Positions 1 to 13,000 of a stretch of 64,000 nucleotides of DNA are shown one piece after another; the stretch's first letter is position 1, and each line of letters begins with the position of its first letter. Where the stretch lies: contig JARCOQ010000003.1 in NCBI GenBank assembly GCA_029207755.1, positions 100,245,982-100,309,981 on the forward strand, in the 5' to 3' direction. The notes under the pieces were generated by a model. The model made no database searches. It worked only from the letters and a program-made list of their open reading frames with translations, and was not told the DNA's origin. The DNA comes from Chamaea fasciata. Taxonomy: Eukaryota; Chordata; Aves; Passeriformes; Sylviidae. Position numbers and translations under genes: made by a program.

Positions 1-879
1 ATCAGTAGCCATTGCAGCCAAGTTTAGAACCTTGTTCCAGGGTCAGAGGAAAAATTCTCATTAGTTTCAATGGATTTTACATAAAAAAACCTGGGAGTTA
101 GAAACATCTGGTCCTTGGCTGACTATAGAACCTGCTGTCATTTCCTCTGTTCAAAGTCACTTTTTTGCTGTGTTATTCCAGGATGACAGAGAGTTGTGCT
201 GACATTTGGTTCTCAACAAGGATAATGAGACCCTTATCCACCCTTTGCAAGCAACTGTTCAAACTGCAGTCTGATACGAAAAACAACAGAGAATGAGCTT
301 TGACAAAAGCAAATGCCTGATCTCTTGCTTTGAATTTAAAGCTTCCCTTCCTCAAGTGTTGAGAGAAAATGAAAACTTTTCTTGTCATAATTGGAAAATA
401 GTAACTTTAATACTCTGTTAGGAATTTCAATGCCCTATGCTTCTAACATGTCCTAGAAGTAATGGAACTGAAGCTGAGTTTTCAATTCAGTAGTAATATA
501 GACCTAATCCAAAGTCTGATGCCACTTGGTGAAATCAGACAGTTGCTGTCCAATGTGTTGTAACAGATCTACATGTTAACCTCCCCTGTACAGCCCCCCT
601 CCCCCCCCATACACAATCATGGTTTTTAAAGCTGCCTGCTTAGACATGGCCTTATTTACTTGATGTTATCATCAGCAAACTCCATGTGAAAGAAGAGCAA
701 CCCACTGAGTAAATCACTGGCTGTGGCTTATACCTTCCTTGATGCAGTGAAGGGAAAAATTATACAGTGTGTTGATGGGGTAAAAAAAAAAGGAGAAAGT
801 TATATTCTTAAGATAATTTTAAAAATGGACTTTTAAAAGGTAATTTTAAAAGATTGGAAGGGAAATAATGTATTTTCAG

Positions 880-1019
880 CATGAGAGGCGGAAGAGGGTC
901 ATTGTTGCACATACTGTGCCCTGCAGGAGTGGAAATGGCCAGCACGAGCTCTCCCAGGGATGTGTTGCCACTTTTACTCCTCAGGAGATCTCTGAACTTC
1001 AGGAGCAGGCAATGTACCT
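880..1019 (+). CDS. GREB1: GREB1 exon with an ambiguous 3' end
   Basis: Acceptor tattttcag precedes position 880. The frame starting CAT-GAG-AGG is open for 47 codons and contains [12 protein letters not shown] and [12 protein letters not shown], which look like authentic protein, until TAA at 1021. Canonical GT donors end the exon at 1013 or 1019, both leaving phase 2. The next exon (1419) reads GKTGAYL from phase 0. A GC donor after 1008 (CAG/GCAATG) would restore phase 0, as would one missing G before 1021. The coding call is good; the exon boundary is not settled. Confidence 0.65.
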
Positions 1020-4000
1020 GTAAATCATATGGAAATGAAAGAGTTGGGACAATTCTTTAGTTTTCTTGCAATTTGAGGGGGTTTTGTACATTTTACGAGC
1101 CTGTATGGATTTTTAAATGTTCATTGCCTATGTAGAACCTATAACATCAGGAGAGAAAATTGTTGTGCATGGGCCCATAATTAGACCTGTGATATCAAAT
1201 GTGTTTTCCAGCTAGGCTCCTGCACAGAGAATAAAACTGTTGAACACTAAGTTTTTCATTTATGCCAAGGAATATACAAATAACAAGGAGATCCAAGCAT
1301 TGAGTATTAATACTCAGTTTCACGACAGCTACAGTTTCCAGATATGTGGAAAATTAACATGGTGAAAAGCAAAAGTTTACTTTTGTTGGTTTTTTTTTTC
1401 TAATTTATATGTTTACAGATAGGGAAAACAGGTGCCTATCTGCAGTTCCTCAGTATTTTGTCCCGAATGCTGATTAGACTGACAGAAGTGGATGTTTATG
1501 ATGAGGAAGAAATCAACATTAGTAAGTTCCTGATATAGAAATATTCTGGAGACAATAGAAATATGTTGTGCTAAATTGAAATATAGCTGTCTATATATTC
1601 TAGGCCTATTCTATCCTATTCACCTTTGCAATTACTTTACATTATTTAAATATACTGGTACTTTGTTTTATTATTTTATTAATCTTTTAGAATTTAGTCA
1701 TCTTCTCTGTAAGCAAAGAAGATACCTCTATTTTTTGTGGAAAGGAATCAACAGCATTTATGTATATTAAATGATATCCAGCCATTGGTTTTCAGTTCAG
1801 AATTGGAATGAACTTTTGTGGTAAAGCACATAAAAGGAATCATATACATTTCAGCAGATTTATACCATGAGGAGCAATGTCATATTTTCTCATTATACAA
1901 GACTACCTGAGGGAAGGAAGTTTCTGCTCCCTAATACCTAATTTTAGTCCGTATTTGCTTTGTTTACAGTGTATTACTCCTCTGTGTTTCCAGATGTATT
2001 TCTGTAGCTCAGACAGGACATGAAGATAATTTTAAAAAGGTAGAGTTGCGTTGAGGTGCAAGGTACATTTGTGCAAAGGTTTACCTTTTGGTGCATATTG
2101 TGTCATCAGACTAATGAAAGAAAAAATGAAGCAGGAATAATAGGTACAGAAAAACCATCTATAGCAATATAAAGAGCTTTAAAAAATTCTGAATTCTTAT
2201 TTTTCAATAATATCATAGACATAAAAGAAGAATCTGATCAATACTACCATCAGCCTGGAGATATGTGGCCAGATTTGGAGACATTTAGGAAGATGCCTTT
2301 TGACTACACCATCCATGATCCAAAATATGAAGATGCAAGTCTGATTTGTTCAAAGCTTCAGACTATAAACAGTGAAGGTTAGAGTTTTAAAATCCTGACT
2401 GGTTCATGTATGTGTATTTATTTGCTTTTAATGTGAGAATCCTGTTAAACTTCTAAGCAGAGTTAAAATATCAGAATTGCTTTTGATTAAGTAATAGTGA
2501 AAAAAGATTTCAAGTTTTCCAGATGAAATACCAGAGTGAGACCCATATAAATTACTTATGGAATATTATATAGACAGTCTTTCATTAAAAAATCTCTGAT
2601 TCCTGAGTAAGTTTGTGTATTTGAATGATTTTATAAAGTAACATTGTCCTGCTCTGTAGCAATGCAGTGATTTATGTGTATAAAGTTAGTTTTGTACTTA
2701 AAAGTATCTATAGGTTTATTTTTTAGGTTTTTAGGTCAGGTTTGGAAAGCATGAGATGAACATGCCCAGATCTAGATTCCTGGAGTACTGATGTGTGAAT
2801 TAGTCCTCTGAATTAGCCAGCTGGACATACACAAGCCCATGGGTAGCAGGGAGGAACACTGTCATTCAGAAAGACTTTGGCAGGCTGGAGAAGTGGAACC
2901 TCAGAAACAGGGCCCTGTTGAACAGTTCACCAAACATGCCCCTTGCACTTGAGATAGAACAATTTTATCCAGCTGTACAAATTTGGGGCAAGCTCTATAG
3001 ACAGCAGCTTTGATAAAGTGACTTGATGGTCCTGGTTGACAATAATTTGAACATGAATCCCCAGTTCTCCACTGGGTTAATGGCTTACTAATAATCTGGC
3101 AACAGGTTAAGGGAATTGCTTATTCTTCTGTAATGGCAACTCTAAGGCCATATCTTGGTATTCTGTCAAGTTTTTGGCTTCCCAATATGAGAAAGACATT
3201 GACATAGAGAAGTGAGGCCAATGAACAGCCACCAAGATACAAAGAAAATTGGAGTGAATTTGGTTTGTTTCATCTGGGGAAGTCTAGCAGGTGCATCTGA
3301 ATGCTGTCTTCAACTTTCTAATAGGAATTTATAGACAAAACCTATAAATATTATAGATAACTATAAATATTATAGATATATAGATTTTATAGATAGCAAT
3401 ATTATAGATACACAGCATAATGACAAGAGACAACAGACACAAGTTGCAATATGGGAAGTTACAATTAGATTGTATGAAAAATATTTGCAGAATAAAACCA
3501 CAGAGCAGGTTGCCCAGAGAGATAATGAAAACTCCACTCTTGGTGTTTTTTAAAACTTAACATGTCAAGGAACAGCTTTGAGGAACCTGATCTGATACTG
3601 AAAAACTGAGTGGAAGATTAAATAACAAAGTCCTTTTCAGCAGAAAATATACCTCATCTTCCCTCAGTTTCTCACAAAGGGGATCCTTTGAAAAATAGGG
3701 ATATACACTATGGAGCAACATCACTAAATTGCCAAATTCATTTCACAGAATCTACTGTGATATCTGTCACAGAATGGCAAATGTCATAAGGGTCTTTTTT
3801 ACTATTTATTGCTTTTGTAAGCATTCTACCAATAACAGCAACAACGAAAATTTTAATGATCAAACATTGCTTACATCTCAGCCTTATGTGAAATCTGTAC
3901 TGAATTATCATAATCATGAACTTGTAGATAATTCCTTGTAGTTCTCTTTGCTGTACATAACAATTTATAAAACACACTGTGCTCAGAATGTATTCGTAGT

Positions 4001-7000
4001 TTGTTTTGTGCGTGTTTTATATTGTCATTTTTCCTAGAAGCTGATTTCAGTGACAGAAACCGTCTGTCACAAGATAATACATTCTAGCCTTATGTTACAT
4101 TTAATATGTTTCTTTCCTTAACAGACAGATCAATGAGCAGGAGACAGGAAGATATGTACACGTGCCGTCAAACAACGAGGATGAGATTGTCCAAGTATGC
4201 AGCATACAACACCTACCATCACTGTGAACAGTGTCATCAGTATATGGGTTTTAATCCCAGGTACCAGGTAAAGATTTCTAGATGTTACTCTGCAGATCAG
4301 ACACTGAAGCACACACAGCCCAAACACAGTTTGTGTACATTCACGGTATTTTACTTGGCTTAGAAGTTGTACGTGTGTGCACATACAGCTGATTTACAGA
4401 TTTTGTTATTTCTGGAAGTTCGCCTTCTTCTTCATAAAAGAAGGCAGTGGAATAAATATCCTTGACCAGGCTGCAGTCTGGGGAGACCAGAGGACCAATC
4501 CTTGTGCCATTTACACTAGTTTGTTCAGTGCTGTGATCTGAATGTGTGCTACCAGTTAAAAGTACTTTCCCAGTAAGCTCTCCACTGGGCTTTGCTTAAG
4601 TGGAAAAGTTTGCACCTGAGTAACTGCAACAGGTGTTACTTCCGATACAGGAGTAGTCCAGCACAGGGTAGTCAATGTGTGGTGTACAACTTTCTTTTAC
4701 TCAAAGTAACCCTCTAATTTCTTGCCTGTTATAATGTGAAGAAGAAGGTGTCAGCAATGCAAATACTGGTTTTTATGTGCCAGTATTTCTGAAAGCCAGG
4801 AGGGCCTGTAAGTATTGGTACCATCTGCAAAACAAAGCTGAAACAACAGTTTCAAAAGAGGGACCACTTAAATGTGTATTTTTTAGTGTAAGCTCTAGCC
4901 TAGGGAATATTGCTTAACACTTATGAATAATGAAGTTAAATCTACTGCCATACAGTAAGTGACTGTAATCTGTTTGGCAGTGTTATAAATATATATAAAC
5001 TACACTGAGACCTTGTGGTTTGACTTTAACTGGAATTATCATATTTTTCCCATCCTTAGATTTATGAGTCCACTCTGCATGCATTTGCCTTTTCCTATTC
5101 TATGCTGGGAGAAGAGATACAGCTGCATTTTATCATTCCAAAATCAAAGGAGCATCATTTTGTCTTTAGCCAACCAGGAAGACAACTGGAAAGTATGAGG
5201 CTACCACTAGTCACAGATAAGGTAGATGGATGTTTTCATTTGTATTTATGGCCATATATAGGAGAGAGACACCACCAATTTCAAAATTTGTTGAATTAGC
5301 ATTCTCTATAGTACTATTCCTACTGTCAAAAGACAATGAAGATGTCCTTATGCTAAGCTTGTATTTTCTTCCAGAAAGGGATATGTGAAAAAGAATTATT
5401 GAGACACTAATAAACTATTTTGCTCATAGTCAAGGTTGATCCTTTGGTATAAACAGTCTTATCTGTGACAAAAGGTCTTTGGTTATGGGTTTAAGATGTT
5501 AAAGTGAGAATAGTTTCTGCAAAGAAACTCAAATATATGATTTCATTTATCATTAGTAAGAGGAAGGATTTTTTTCTGTAGAGAAAAGCAGTGGAATAAA
5601 TATCCTGTTTTATTCTGCATTTATGCTCACTTAATTTCATATAAAAGTAACACTTTCAAAGAATCTTAGTCTTGGCTTCAAGACTGTATAAAGAATCACA
5701 TGTCATGCTTGTAGAAAAAGCTTTGTAAAGTTATCTATTTGACAGGCTCTGCAAACTCTGACCAGAGAATCACAGAATAAGCTGAGTTGGAAGAGACCCA
5801 TAAGGATCACCAAGTCCCACTGCTGGCCCTGCACAGCACCACCCCCCAGAGTCACACCCCGTGCCTGAGAGCATTGTCCAAACACTTCCCGTGCTCTGTC
5901 AGGCTGGTGCTGTGACCACTGCCCTGGGGAGCCTGTTCCAGTGCCCAGCCACCCTCTGGGTGAAGAACCTTTCCCTAATATCCAACCTAAACCTTCCCTG
6001 ACACAACTTCAGGCCGTTCCCTCAGGTCCTGTCCCTGGTCACCAGAGAGAAGACATCAGTGCCTGCCCTTTCTCTTTCCCTCACAAAGTAGTTGTAACTG
6101 CAGTGAGGTCTCCCCTCAGACTCCTCCAGGCTGAACAGACCAAGTGACCTCAGCCACTCCTCATATGGCTTCCCCTCAAGGCCGTTCACCATCTTTGCTG
6201 CCTTTCTTTGGACCCTCTCTAATAGTCTAATATCTTTCGTATATTGTGGTGCTCAAAACTGCACACAATATTCATGGTGAGGCCACACCTGTGCAGAGAT
6301 GTTGACCTTTACAGAGATTCCTGATACTCATGTCTGAGGTGAAGCTGTGCCTTGCTCAGGCCACAGTGCTTGGAGTATTGAAGCAATTTGTGGAACAGCA
6401 GTGAGCGTAGCACTTCTGTCCTGGAGAAAATAAGCTGCTTCCAATAAACAGTAATAAATCAGTATCACCCCTCCAGTTCATGTTTTAAATAGAAGAACCT
6501 AGACAGCAACACAACAGCAATGTAAGAATGACATCTCCTGCTCTCCCTCACCCAGTAAACAGTTCTTGGCTACATGATCAGAACTGGATCCTTGTGGGTT
6601 TTTTTCTTACTTCTGCCACTGACCTGGTTTGAGGTTTTGACATTTAAAGACTATTCTCCCTTTGCTTCTTTTTCTATTCCCTTGCTCCAGTCAGAAAAGC
6701 GGTACTGTAGTTTTGGCGTAGGGTGTTTCTTACTGTCCTCTATCATATGGACCTAAATCCTCTTCCAGATCTAGCCTCAAGGTACTACTGCACTTGGCAG
6801 GTCAAGGTTAACAGTCCTGTCCATTCCACCACACTCTCATCAGTCAAATGAGCTAAATGATAGAGTTTTCTTTTTTCCAATCCTTATAAAAGTTGTTTAT
6901 TTTCCTATCAAGGAAGTTTAAAATGTGTCAGTTTGTCTAGTGTTAGTGGATCTGATTTATTCTCCTGAAGAATCTATTTCTCCTTTTTCTTTCTGGATTA

Positions 7001-10000
7001 ATACAGAAGCTCACACTTCTTTTTACCTACAGAGTGAAGATTACATAAAAAGCCCCACTTTTACTCCCACCACTGGTCGTCATGAACATGGACTTTTCAA
7101 TTTATATCATGCAATGGATGGAGCCAGTCATCTGCATGTTTTAGTTGTCAAGGAGTATGAAATGGCCATATATAAGAAGTATTGGCCCAACCACATCATG
7201 CTTGTTCTTCCAAGCATTTTCAACAGTGCAGGAGTAGGTAAGTGCAACAAAAAGTTCTAAAAAATGTGGACACACAACTTGGGTCCTCAAGGTGTTGTTA
7301 CTCAACAGTAAAATGTAGACACACACCTTGCAGCTAGGATGTCTGATGTGGAGATCTGGATTCCCTCTGAAGACAATGTGTCACAGCTGAAGATGCACTT
7401 CTCTTAATCCAGGACACCTAAAACAAGCTCAATGAATTGCATCCTAGAAATACTTAACTCTTGTACTGTCTTTGAAAGAAATTGAGAGTGTTAAAACTCA
7501 GGGGGAGTTACTGACTGTTTCCTTGTGGAAAATAAGTTGCACCCTATTTGCATGGGCAGTGATGCTCAGGTTGGGTACATCCCTTAGGTAGGTTCTGCTA
7601 ATATTCAACCCTTTGCTTGTGTTGTTGGAACAACTTATATACAGCAGTAGTAACAAACATTCAAAACAGATCATCAGGGACAATTTCCAATGTCATTCAG
7701 CTGGTCAGTCAACATCTCTAACTCCTTGCACTAAGAGATGCTAACAGACAGAAATATTGTCAGGTTAAAAGAAGTAGTCACTAAATCCTTAAGACACTAG
7801 CAAATCATTACCACAGAAGTCAGGCCTCAGTTTTCATCCTTCCCAATGTGGTTCTTTAAGTCACTTGCTTGGCAAGTAACAAAGTAATTTGGCTCTGGGT
7901 GGTGGTGGGGTGTTAAAATCTTCAGTGATTTATACCCTTGTCTGCAGAAATATTCACTTCAAAAGGCTTCTGAGTTGAAAGCAAACAGTTTCTGCCAATT
8001 TTTAATCTGGTGGTTTATGCCCATGGTTTCAGGTGCTGCACACTTCCTGATAAAAGAGTTGTCTTATCATAACCTGGAGCTTGAACGGAATCGTCAGGAA
8101 GAGCTGGGGATAAAACCCCAGGATATTTGGCCTTTCATTGTCATTTCGGATGACTCCTGTGTCATGTGGAATGCAGTAGAAGTTGACTGTTCAGGAGACA
8201 GGAAAAGGTAAATAGAGTAATATATGCTTTTTCAGCTGATCTCTTTTAACCTTTCTCTGCATGTAATTTTGAAATTATGTTTGCTACACTACAACTTCTA
8301 GCCTATAAAAGCAGAGAATTATATTTTCCCAAGGAAAGTACTTTCCTAGGCATCTGTCTTTGCACAGCATGTAGTGTAGCACCCGTTTTTCATTCCTGTT
8401 CCCTGAGGATTTATGTGCCTTGCAGCAGTCACTGTTCAAGATAGAGTTACTTGGACTGCAGATTTCAGACTCTGTAAACAGGACAGCATGGACACTCACA
8501 TGTCCATTTTTCACCAGATTTTTATAGGGAAGTTAAATGACAGTTCGGTGCAAGCTGTGCAACTGATTTCCTTTGGTTCTTTTTTCAGTCCCAGTCTGTC
8601 TCCTTTATGAGTTTTCCAAATCCCTGAACTAGTATTTTATTTTCATTACTTTAGAATATTGTTTGTGCTAGATATTTTTATCTATTCCATGAACAGGCCA
8701 TGCAGGATTTACAGAAAACTTTCAGAGAGAATGAAACTCAATGAAAACTGAGATTTATGGGCTCTAGGGGTGGGCTAAAAGGATCTTAATATTTTGTGCT
8801 TAAATTATGGCACAAGTCAGCAACTCTCCAAGATTCATTGGCATATTTTCTAGGTAACTTTAAAAGTTTACACATCTGAGTGAATATTTTGAGAGTTCTA
8901 GACTAAGTTTCAAATCTGTCATACCAGTCCCCACCACAAAAGTACCAGTTAATTTTAACTAGAGTGAGAGACAAAAAAATATAGGAAAAGTAAGACAATG
9001 CTGAAGTTATCTACCTGAAAGTCATAACAACTTCCAACTGTTAAAAATTGCTCTTCAGCTGAAAGAGATTCTGAATATTCTCCATGTATTTTAAAATTAA
9101 CACATTTTCATAATTATTGTAGTGACTATACATGGACTGAAAGGAATGTTTCCCTGAAGCAAATTCTGCAACGTATTGAAACAACTCCCAACGTCACTCA
9201 TTATGCCCTAATTGGGATGAGGAAATGGTCCAGTAAAACAAACAGCGCTGAGATCAAGGAACCATTCTCCTGCTGCCATGTGCATGACTTCATTATGCTG
9301 AATGTGGATCTGACCCAGAATGTACAGTACAATCAGAACAGGTAAGTGAATCAGTAGCACTTTCAGCAGCGGGAATGAACCAAATAAAGGAAGTTTTACA
9401 ACAGCTCTTGTTTTTTTAGGGAGGTTGTGAATGTCATGCAGACAGATTTTGTTTTGTTAACGGTGATTCAAATACTTCCCAAGCTGTCAGAAGTTGGAAA
9501 AAGGCAATAATTTCTATAGTTCCAAATAAAACAGTGATAACTGAGTGACAGGGTAGATATAGTCAGCAGTGTGCTCTGCACTCCGGGTGGCCTTTGGTAA
9601 ATACTATACTTCCCTTCTTGTCTGCCTAACTCCTCTACCTTCCAAAGGAAACAGGGATATATGGATGAATGGTGCATAGCCAAATCTCATTCTGAGATAT
9701 ATATAATATATCTATATATTATATATATAAATGTAATCACGCTGGTGATTGTTTCTGACATTCAGCTGTCTCAGAAATCCCACTTTTTAATTTATTGGGC
9801 CACTTAGGATATATCAGATTATAATTTTGTCATACATAGCATTACCACAGTTAACAGAACTGTATTCACTAGGTTCACAGTCTAACAGAATTTCACTGAT
9901 CTGTGTGAAATAAACTGTGGGTTTCCCCCCATTTCTGAGTGACATGCATTTATTACAACAGAATGAAGTGTATATATATCACTAGAAGTGGGATTCATTT

Positions 10001-13000
10001 TTCTAAAACTGATCTTTCAGTGCCTTAAAATACAGAAGACATCCATATGGGGCTGGCAGGTGTGACATGAAACGTGTGGTTTTCTATAAGCTGGGTGGGA
10101 CAACCCAGGTAATTAAAATGGCTCTACACAGCTACATTTAGGTAACTGAACTTCAGTCAGTGTGCTTTTCAGAAGAACTCTGCTAACTCAAGAAGATATC
10201 TTTTGAAGCCCAAGCTTACTTATAACTGCAAGGAAGCATTCTGCTTTCATTTTTCTCTGAATAAACAGATGATCTATATTTCCATTGTCACCAGCCTGAC
10301 AGCTCAAAAGAACAAATTTGCCCCTGCGCATCTCCTAGTAGAGAACTGTGCTCCCAGGCTGCCTAAGTATGTTACCTTATGAAGCATTATGTATGAAGGG
10401 CAAATGCAGACAATGACAATAAAGCAAAATGATATGAGTACAAGCAACAATGTTAAAATGTCAGGAATGCCACATCACACCACCTATTTTCTGCCTCTGT
10501 CTTTGAACCACATGAGGCTCATGGTAATTCTGTGTGGGTACTGCTGAGTGTGAAGTATTGTATGGCATTCCAAGCCTGGGCAAGGAAAAAGGCACATTTT
10601 AAAACACAGAGACAGTGACAGTCAGGGATATCAAGTAACAATGTAGATATTACTAAGATCAAAGACAAAACATTTAAAACCTATAACTGAATGCCATTTT
10701 TTCACTGATGTTGACTGTTGCACTGATTGCTCAGTTTGCTTAAATTCAAGCCCTGGATGTCAATCAAGTGGTTCTGCACATCATCCTCTTTCCTTTGTAA
10801 TAAATATATTCAAAATGGAGAACTGAGCCTGAATTTTCCATCGATTAGAGTATTTGAATTTAGTCAGCTTTAGGAGTTTACCTTTTATTCTGTCCCATCA
10901 TATTTTTTAAATGGGTCAAACTTAGCTCAAGGATGTTTGACTTGATTCTGCTTAATCTTTTCCTGTGTCTCAGCAGTTCTCTTGAATAAAGACTCCCTGC
11001 CTTCAAATAATTTTCTAAAATAAAATTACATTAGTTCTGTAGAGCAACATAGAAAAAAAAATGCTAGATATTCATATTTTGAGGGAAAAATAAGTAGTCA
11101 GATACTTCTGTGCATTTGATAAATCAAATGTAGGGCCTCATCCATTTCCTTGGAAATCAAAGAAATTAATTTCCTTGACGGTATTTGGGATAGTAATGTA
11201 TGTAGCAATTTCTTATGACTCCATTATTGTAGTAAAGAGCAAAGAAAATGTTTTAAATCCTGGGTATTTTCCTTAGCAATTTACTGCCTTTCCACTTTGT
11301 GCTTTTGATCCTTTCCCTCCCTAAGTGTTTTTCTCCCTAAGTGTTTTTCTCCCTTATTCTGGTCTTCTGAAACTGATTCTAGCCTAGTTTATTTTTAGAA
11401 AGCTGAAGCCCCTTTCTCTGACTGATGGGCACTGGTGGAGGGTCAGTATGTTTGATACCTGTCCTTTCTATGGTGCTGATCAAAGGCTCTGAGTGCTTAT
11501 ATTTGTCAGTGTATGATGAGAAACATTCCTGCTATGATTTTTTTCTTTCCAGGTTTACATGTGATGATGTTGACTTCAACTTGCGTGTCCACAGTGCTGG
11601 CCTTCTCGTCTGTCGGTTCAACCACTTCAATGTCATGAAAAAGCAAATTGCAGTAGGAGGTCAACGATCCTTCCACATAAAGTCTAAGGTGGGAACTGAG
11701 ACCTCTGTTGCACTGTTGTGAAAATATTCCTTTTTCCTTTTTTGTCTTTTTTAACCAGGAGAACTGAGATCTTTTGGTGCATCATCTGATACCAGTAATG
11801 GGGAGTGTCTGCCACATGGGGCTTTTTTAGTTATTTATTTCTGAAATCCATAATGTTCTTGTCATGAATACAACTTTCCTTGATAGCATTCCTTTAAAAC
11901 TTCAAAAAACATGTAAAGTATCTTTTTGCAATCCAAGTAATCATTCACTATGTGGATTTTATCTACAGCTATAGAATTGCTCATCTTCATGTGACTTCAT
12001 AGGTAGGAATACTTTGAGTTCAAAGAAGAAACCTCAAAGACTATAAACACAAATATAATTTTATGAAACTCAAATTGTTTTGATAGCAGATATTTTTGAC
12101 TGAACAACTTTTCTTCTTATGTAAAACTTAGGTTTTTAGGGTAGAGATATATTTTATACAAACCACAATTACATAACTACAACTTGATTGATTAAGATTG
12201 ATCTGTATGAGAAATATTTTTTTCCTCACAGGTGTCTGACACTCCAGTTTCAATCTCCCCTGCTCAGTACATTTGTGCTCCTGACAGCAAGCACACCTTC
12301 TTGGCAGCACCTGCTCAGTTGCTCCTTGAAAAGTATCTCCAGTATCACAGTCATCGCTTCTTCCCTCTCTCACTGAAGAATTACAGCCATCCAGTGCTAT
12401 CTGTGGACTGTTACCTTAACTTAGGACCACAGGTACTGAACAAAACAATCTCCAAGTAGCTCTAGAAATGTGTAGGCTCTGTTTTGGATGGGTTAGTTGA
12501 TGTATTCCTCTAATAATAGTTACATAGCCTTTGAAGAATGAGGTGCATCCCTATAATGTTAAAATTGAATTCTTAGTCCCATACTGTCAGAGGCTTCAAC
12601 TAAAGTACATGGAGAGAAATCCCAGAATCATCCTAAATACTAATAAAGTCTGTGAAGTGTTTTCTCTATCTGCTGTAATTCGGCTCTTCCTAGAGAAATT
12701 TTCTTCCACAAGAGGGTTTTACAAATACTAGATAACCCTTAGAAAGCACTTCAAATATACAGATGTTTTAGGTTACTTCAGACTGATAAGCTGAGGCAGA
12801 GAATAAAATACTAGACAACCAGCTGGAATGGAAGCGGTTTACATTAGGTCTCAGGAGCTGTTGGCTCTCTCTGATGAGTTTGGATATAAAGCCAAGGTTG
12901 TACTTCAACTCAAATATGTCAATAGAAATTTGGTACTAGGGTGGTGTGGTTCTGGAGAGAGGGACTGTTTTTATCTCTTCACTGAATACTAAATGAAATT

